A stretch of 64,000 bases of DNA from Bimuria novae-zelandiae CBS 107.79 (lineage: Eukaryota > Ascomycota > Dothideomycetes > Pleosporales > Didymosphaeriaceae). The stretch lies in NCBI GenBank assembly GCA_010015655.1, contig ML976676.1, forward strand, positions 448,109-512,108, written 5' to 3'. Below the pieces are notes generated by a model. That model searched no databases and was not told the DNA's origin. It saw only the letters and a program-made list of their open reading frames with translations. Positions 58,614-64,000 of this stretch are shown piece by piece. Within the stretch, counting starts at the first letter, position 1. Each line of letters begins with the position of its first letter. Both the position numbers and the translations under genes were made by a program.

Positions 58614-59699
58614 AACGATCGAGGAAGTGCAATGTTCGCGAATGAGTTGGCGTCCAGTCGAGTTGTTCCAGATGTATACATATATGCATGTCGACAAACT
58701 TCTAGAGCACCCAATTACCGAGGCGATAGTATCAGTTTCCAGGCCATGGTTAGTTTCTTCAGCCACGCGTGTCGTTCTGATAGTAGAAGGCTTCCATTAC
58801 GTTCGAAGATGGGTCATTGTAGAGGCGAATAGTCCTGAGGTACGCTTCCAAAGCGCAATCGGCCCGTCATGTAGGAGTTATTGCTAGTTTGGGACGCCAT
58901 GTAGAGTTGCCCAGAGCTGCGACGGAAGCTTTGCTATGTCGTTATTAGCGACGTTAAGCTTTTGATAGGCTTTATGACCGAGCTTCAAGACCAGAGGCGC
59001 CGATGGCCTGGCTCGGCGTTTCGCGGGTGCTTTCGGGGCGACCCAAAAGCCAGCATACCCCACGCGTAGGCATAGTCGATGTATCACGTCGTTTTAGATC
59101 TGATTGTGCTATCGCGATAAGGATTGGGAACAGTTTTGCTCGGTAAATAGTCGGGGTACGAAGTACCTTGTACTTTGCTCGGACACGCAGCGTCAGGACG
59201 TGGAATCAAAGAAGAGTTGCTGCATACCTGCGACTTCAATTCCCGCGGTGAGGTCCAATGTATCTGGTAGAATCGTGGACTACAAAATATCCAAGGGTCT
59301 GCCCCTTTCCTAGTGTCTGTCGCCGATCGCCGAAAGTCATGTATGGGGTTGCTCGCGTTAGCTCCAGTACGCTTAAGGTGGTCGTCATCCACCCCCCGAA
59401 ATACGCGATATTGCGAATATCATGCTGGTCCTTGCGCAACAACACCATGCGAGTCTACCAAATCTTGTCCACAAACGCATGCAACGTCCAGCATGAACGC
59501 GATTATTCACAGCTGCAAGCCCTACGCTTGTATGTACCCAGAACCATTCGGACGCGTTTCCGTCCGAGAACCGTATATGCTGGCATCGGCTATGCATTGA
59601 GAGTGTCTGGTGATCGAACGTCGCTTGGAGGATACATCTTCATATAAATGCAACTTGAATCGTAGGCTGGCCAGTACGCAGAATCTTCGTGCAGACGAA
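58614..59699. promoter_or_regulatory. Shared divergent promoter region of permease and dioxygenase
   Basis: 1.09 kb of normal-composition DNA without a convincing gene. Overlapping ORFs up to ~130 codons on both strands have no recognisable features. A TATAAAT at 59643-59649, about 50 bp before the dioxygenase ATG, may be its TATA box. Co-regulation is likely from the arrangement; no CACGTG-type sulfur-response site was seen. Confidence 0.5.
59641..59650 (+). promoter_or_regulatory. Possible TATA box of the dioxygenase
   Basis: CATATAAATG, about 50 bp upstream of the start codon. Position is compatible with a fungal core promoter; sequence evidence only. Confidence 0.35.
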
Positions 59700-61104
59700 A
59701 TGGCAACAGAAATAATCACCCAGCCCGAGACCGCCATCAAGGCACCCATTGTGACAGAAGAGCTTCCGGAGCGAGCTGCTCCTCGAGTGGATTCTCCAGT
59801 CGAGCAAGAAGAGACCTCAGAGCAGGAGAAGCCTGTCGAGCAGGAGCCGGCCAAGAGAGAGGAGTCCGCCGAAAAGGAAAAACCTATTGAGCAAAATAAG
59901 CCAAAGGTCCGCCGTACCATCGACGAAGAGGGTGGCACTACAACCGCGACCGTAAGCTTCATGACTGCAAATATGCTATGGTGACTGATATCTCGAAGTA
60001 CCCTCATTACCTGCCGGTCTGGGACCACGGAGAGAAGTATCCCCCGTGGGAGCCCTTCACCCACACCGAACATGGCAAGGACGCCGATCCCAGCTTCAAG
60101 GACCTTCTCGTTGAAGGTTCGAAACTCCAGCACCTGACTCCCACGACCGGATCCGAAGTCACTGGCGTCCAGTTAAGCAAGCTTAGCAACGCCGGCAAAG
60201 ATCAACTCGCGCTTCTTGTTGCACAGCGTAAGGTTGTTGCGTTCAGAGACCAGGATCTTGCGGATCTTCCCATCCAGGAGGCTCTTAACTTTGGTGTATA
60301 CTTTGGAAGGCACCACATTCATCCAGTAAGCAAACTCTATGGAGCAGCAATAATCTTGAGTACCGAAGTCGCTAACGTGGATGCGATGTTAGACCAGCGG
60401 CGCACCCGAAGGCTATCCCGAAATCCACCTTGTTTACCGCAACAGCAACAGCGGCGAGTTTGAAAGCTTCCTTGCCAACCGAAATAGCAGCGTATCATGG
60501 CACTCAGACGTGACGTACGAAGAACAGCCCCCAGGAACCACTTTCTTAATCGTTCTCGATACGCCTGAAGTCGGAGGAGATACGGCCTTTGTAAACCATG
60601 TCGAGGCGTACAACCGCCTGTCACCTGCCATTAAGGAACGCCTTCACGGCCTTACGGCTGTGCATTCTGGCTTTGAACAGGCTGAGTCCAGTAGGAGCCG
60701 TGGAGGTGTCGTTCGGCGTGAGCCGGTCAAGCATTCTCATCCGCTTGTACGAACGCATCCTGCAACCGGCGAGAAGGCACTCTTCGTGAATGGTGGCTGT
60801 GAGTATCCGTCTCGATATTCGTTCTAGAGTTAGCTAATCTGTTTTAGTCACTCGCTCCATCGATGGATTGAAGAAGGAGGAAAGCGAGTACCTGCTTAAG
60901 TTCTTGCTGGATCACATTGCTCGGGGCATCGATTATCAAGCACGTGTGCGCTGGGCGCCAAAGACGGTCGTTGTTTGGGATAACAGGGTGACTTCGCATT
61001 CTGCTATCGTAGATTGGGTGACTGGTGAGCGTAGGCATCTCGCAAGGATCACGCCTCAAGCAGAACGACCCTATGAGACCCCGTATGTGTCGGAGGCCAA
61101 ATAG
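59700..61104 (+). CDS. TauD/TfdA-type 2-oxoglutarate-dependent dioxygenase
   Basis: Fe(II)/2-oxoglutarate dioxygenase, most like fungal sulfonate (taurine) dioxygenases, which oxidise the carbon bearing the sulfonate and release sulfite as a sulfur source. Exons 59700-59951, 59999-60325, 60393-60798, 60848-61104; 413 residues. Residues 1-84 are a Glu/Pro/Lys-rich, disordered extension. The catalytic region follows: HSD iron ligands (WHSDVTYEE, His near 230, Asp near 232), the distal His in TSHSAIVDW (near 379) and the 2-oxoglutarate-binding Arg in RRHLARITP (near 395). All ligands are present. Intron 1 ends in AAG rather than CAG/TAG; no other acceptor fits. It is transcribed away from the Dal5-type permease. 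The exact substrate remains open; other TauD members act on 2,4-D or alkyl sulfates. Confidence 0.9.
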
Positions 61105-61600
61105 CTCGGCTAGATCTTGCCGCTAAGCTAGACAATGATATATTATGCAGGTGTGAGATACCATTGAAACTCAGTATTGTTACATCGGTGTCCCGAATAA
61201 GATAGGGTTTTGCTGTATTGGGTGAGTGAACGCATGAACTGGAGGGAGGGTATAGTTACTGTGAACATGGCCCTGTTGTACCACTACTAATAATCGCGCA
61301 CGCTTCTTAGGTACCATCGGGCGGTCACGGCTTCAACGTCCTCTCCCTAATTCAAGCTGGACTGAACTACCTTCAAGCCCCGGCTTTTTCGAAATCGAAC
61401 AACTTCTCCCTTCCATGATCGCCAGTGGGCATTCGACTCCAAATCTGCTGATGGATCGCCGTAGTTCAGCTTAGCAAGCTTTGACCAACATCAAACTCTT
61501 GAACTAGCTTTCCATTCGTTTTGATGACAATACGACCAATTCGCTCATAGAGCGTCTTACCGTATATTACGCGTTAAACTCTCATACGGACAAGTGCTCC
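61105..61600. other. Intergenic region 3' of the dioxygenase
   Basis: Normal composition up to about 61560, then a switch to RIP-type AT-rich sequence. No gene recognised. Confidence 0.5.
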
Positions 61601-61629
61601 TATCTCCTTACTAAGGTTGCTTGCTAACT

Positions 61630-62050
61630 CCTAATCTTAGATAGCTACAGATCGTATATTACTATAGACGTTATTAACTATTATAATTAGAATAAGATCC
61701 TCCTTACTATCCTACTTCCTTATTTAACTTATATACTTTAGCCTTTTACCGTTAGTATATTTAAGCCTCTATTAACTACCTACTTAATAAAGCTATTATA
61801 ATACCTTTATATAAGCTAAGGATTACTTTCTATTATTAAAGATAACTTCTTCCCTCTATTCTAGAAGGCGTGGATAGCCTCCTTTAAGGAATTAATAATG
61901 CTTAGCTCTTTTAAAGTAACTAGTTTATTACCTCCTAATACCTAGAATTAAGAATTAAGAATTAAGAGTAAACCCTTTATTAGGACTTAGTAAGTCTAAT
62001 TAAAGGAAGATAGATAGGCTTATACGCTCTATAGTAAAGGATTAGAGTAG
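61630..62050 (+). pseudogene. Pogo transposase DDE fragment
   Basis: The plus strand shows LDSYRSYITIDVINYYN, then PFTVSIFKPLLTTYL, then DNFFPLF and KAWIASFKELIM, closely parallel to the DDE region of pogo B (48487-48760). No TIRs found; both ends are missing. RIP-mutated. Confidence 0.65.
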
Positions 62051-62394
62051 TAAAGATATATATATACGGAGACAGGATTTGCAGTAATATAGCACGAATA
62101 TGTGAGACGTGTGACAGGTGTATTCTTAGGAAGAGATAAATCGCTACTAAGTTAAAGTCCTAGTAGTATAAGCTATATACCCCTCGTTATATAATCTAAG
62201 CTAGTAATATAATATTATCCACTCTCTAGGGGTGTTCTCGCCCTAAGAATAACTAAAGGCATCTAAATGATCTAAATAGGTGCTAGCTAGCTCTACTAGA
62301 CCCTATAAGATATATATTAAGTTTTCCTAAGCCTATAAACTAGTTAATACCTATAATAGGTACTTATACTACTCTCGGTAGGGAGTGTAACGGC
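62051..62394. other. AT-rich relic sequence, unassigned
   Basis: Contains a few unmutated patches but no recognisable domain. It ends in CTCTCGGTAGGGAG, which could be a polypurine tract before the LTR-like sequence at 62395. Confidence 0.35.
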
Positions 62395-62662
62395 CCAACA
62401 GATTATAGGTCACATAACCTAGTGCGAGGTGCGACTACCTCGCGTTGAGGTGCAACTACCTTAGATAGGACCCGGAAGGTTATTCCGCGCCGAACGGCAG
62501 CGCACAAAAGCGCAGCAGCCCTAGGTACCTACAGTCTCCTCATCTTAGTGTAGCTGAAATAGAGCCAACTTACCTCATCTACTCCTTTCGATGCAGAAAA
62601 CCGAGCTCGTCCTCACAGGGAGGGATAATTATCTATTACCTTATCGATTATATTACGTTATA
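62395..62662 (+). repeat. Probable LTR (TGTAACGGCCC...)
   Basis: Begins TGTAACGGCCCAACAG, is GC-balanced for its first ~230 bp, and may end at ACGTTATA (a RIP-altered CGTTACA). No target duplication found. It may be a 5' LTR, because the sequence to its right is RIP-type like a retroelement interior. Confidence 0.45.
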
Positions 62663-63348
62663 TTATTGCTAGTTAGCCTACTTTATACCAGATTACGTAA
62701 GCGCTGGGCTAATAGCTCTAATACTAAGACTTTAGAACTATAAGGATTTCTTTTAAGCTTTTATTCTAATCCACGAACCCTCTACTATCTATTCTAAAAT
62801 AATTTACCTTTAATACCCCCCTACTTCGCGTACGTATTATACTAATTTTAGCTCTCTCTTTCCCTCTAGGGCCCTAATTAGGCGCTAATAGTAGGAACTT
62901 AGGTCTATTAGCGCTAGCTAGCGTATCTTAGGGCCCATCCTTCGTTACTAACCTTTTTAAGATCCGAATAAGCCTATTATATCCGTAATAGCTACTAAAG
63001 TAGAGAGGGCTACTAGCTATAGCGATAAGAAGATCGCTAAGACTAAGCTTATATATATTAAGTATATTAAGTCCTATATAAATAGTAATATTATTAAAAA
63101 AAAAGCTATCGCTACTTCTTTCTAAAAAAGGACTATTAGAAGGTATTTAAGTTTAACTATATTAGCGGGGTCCCGCACTTCCGATATAAGGGCTACTATT
63201 TTAGTTTAAAGCCCTACTATATAGTATATATAATCTATAAGGGGGTATCCTAGCTAATCCTATTATAGTTTAGACTAAAAGAGACTAAGCTACTAGAGAT
63301 TATCTAGGATAATATTATATATTTAGACTAGAATAAGCCTAAGCCTAC
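62663..63348 (+). mobile_element. RIP-mutated retroelement-like interior
   Basis: TA-rich sequence with many stops in all frames and no identifiable domain. A Copia element is inserted at 63348. Probably the interior of the element whose LTR is at 62395. Confidence 0.35.
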
Positions 63349-64000
63349 TGTCAGAGAAGATGCTTGCGTGCGATAAGGTATGATAATGGGTAATGATCGT
63401 GTATTGTTTTCTGTCAACTCTATTGGGTTGGTTTTAACCCCTAGACTAGTGCGATAAGCGCTATAGTCCCTGCTCGATTATGCAGATCCGACCTCAACGC
63501 ACTTATTCTATCTAATATACCCCTTAGCTTAGAAATCCTTATAAGCTAGATTATATTATAGTTCCTTATTATATAAGCGTAAGGTCTTTAAGTTATTTCA
63601 AAATCTCCTTAAGAGGTGTTTTATTTATTGCCTTAGGTCTCTCTACTTCTACTAGTCTAAGTTAAGTTAGGAACCTTTCCTATTTATTAACTAAGAGGAC
63701 CTTTATAAAGCTATTAGTAATTATATCTACTAATTATATATACTCTACCTTAATTGTTCTAGTAGAGACTTCCTATCTTAGCTAGTAATTATAAATATTA
63801 ATATATTATAGTTTAGTCTAGAGCTTAAATATCTCCTTAGTTACTAGTTGAATAGATTACTTATTATCGCATTAGATAGTAATTAATAATAAAAGTAGTT
63901 TAATCTATAGTTTATCTAATAGTCCTAATATAAAGATTACTTCCTTAGCCACTTATAATAGGGCGAGAAGCTCTATTTTAGTTATTAAGGTTATAATAAT
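63349..64000 (-). mobile_element. Copia element in reverse orientation, truncated by window end
   Basis: An LTR of about 169 bp (63349-63517, TGTCAGAGAAG...TCTAATA) is followed by TACCCCTTAGCTTAG, the inverse of a Copia polypurine tract, then by a reversed pol 3' end. The 5' LTR lies outside the window. RIP-mutated. Confidence 0.75.
63518..64000 (-). pseudogene. Copia pol RNase H C-terminal relic
   Basis: On the minus strand from 64000 downward: KIELLALL, VAKEVIFILGLLDKL, CDNKQSIQLVTKEIFKL and YINIYNY, then ITNSFIKVLLVNK, matching the RNase H tails of the other Copia elements in this window. Stops are of RIP type. Confidence 0.75.

Noticed and set aside
59522..60133. 203-codon minus-strand ORF opposite the dioxygenase 5' exon
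   Set aside because: Shadow of the Glu/Lys-rich first exon.
1..64000. CRISPR arrays, tRNA and rRNA genes
   Set aside because: Repeats seen are TIRs, LTRs and microsatellites. No regularly spaced array, tRNA cloverleaf or rRNA-like sequence was recognised by eye; a covariance-model search would be needed to exclude small RNAs.

Overview
The window looks like nuclear DNA of a filamentous ascomycete (Pezizomycotina). Its genes have several short introns with lariat sites such as TACTAAC. They alternate with long AT-rich islands of transposon relics in which CA/TG dinucleotides have become TA and reading frames are filled with TAA/TAG, the signature of repeat-induced point mutation (RIP). The species cannot be named from the sequence.

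Layout. 1-4.7 kb: a transposon ORF relic, then a pogo/Fot1-type DNA transposon with ~80 bp terminal inverted repeats (TIRs) that itself carries a second pogo element. 5.2-7.1 kb: an intact five-exon cytochrome P450, two of whose introns share a related ~48 bp sequence. 7.7-23.1 kb: a hAT transposon with a perfect 8 bp target duplication, split by a Copia retrotransposon (duplication AATTT) and a chromodomain Gypsy retrotransposon (duplication AGCTT) that carries an extra antisense ORF. 23.4-27.1 kb: more pogo relics and a solo LTR. 28.4-37.1 kb: a gene block with ECM14 (carboxypeptidase-like, catalytic Glu replaced by Lys), a divergently transcribed Sec7-PH Arf-GEF gene with two in-frame stops and a frameshift, and a short-chain dehydrogenase/reductase. 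38.5-56.4 kb: a second nested transposon block, in which a Copia element (duplication GTAGT) has swallowed two head-to-tail pogo elements and two solo LTRs and itself sits in an older retroelement. 56.7-61.1 kb: a divergent pair of a Dal5-family permease (minus) and a TauD-type 2-oxoglutarate dioxygenase (plus). 61.6-64 kb: pogo, LTR and reversed Copia relics running off the window.

How the genes relate. The permease and the dioxygenase form a plausible uptake-and-cleavage unit for a sulfonate such as taurine, comparable to yeast Soa1 and Jlp1. ECM14, the Arf-GEF gene and the reductase look like ordinary chromosomal genes. The P450 stands alone between transposons, with no visible biosynthetic partners. 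No tRNA, rRNA or CRISPR array was seen. I see no clear undescribed protein system. The most unusual signals are the related intron sequences in the P450, the antisense ORF in the Gypsy element, the duplicated motif inside every pogo TIR, the TIRs and LTRs that escaped RIP, and a TCACGTGA palindrome in three unrelated mobile elements.
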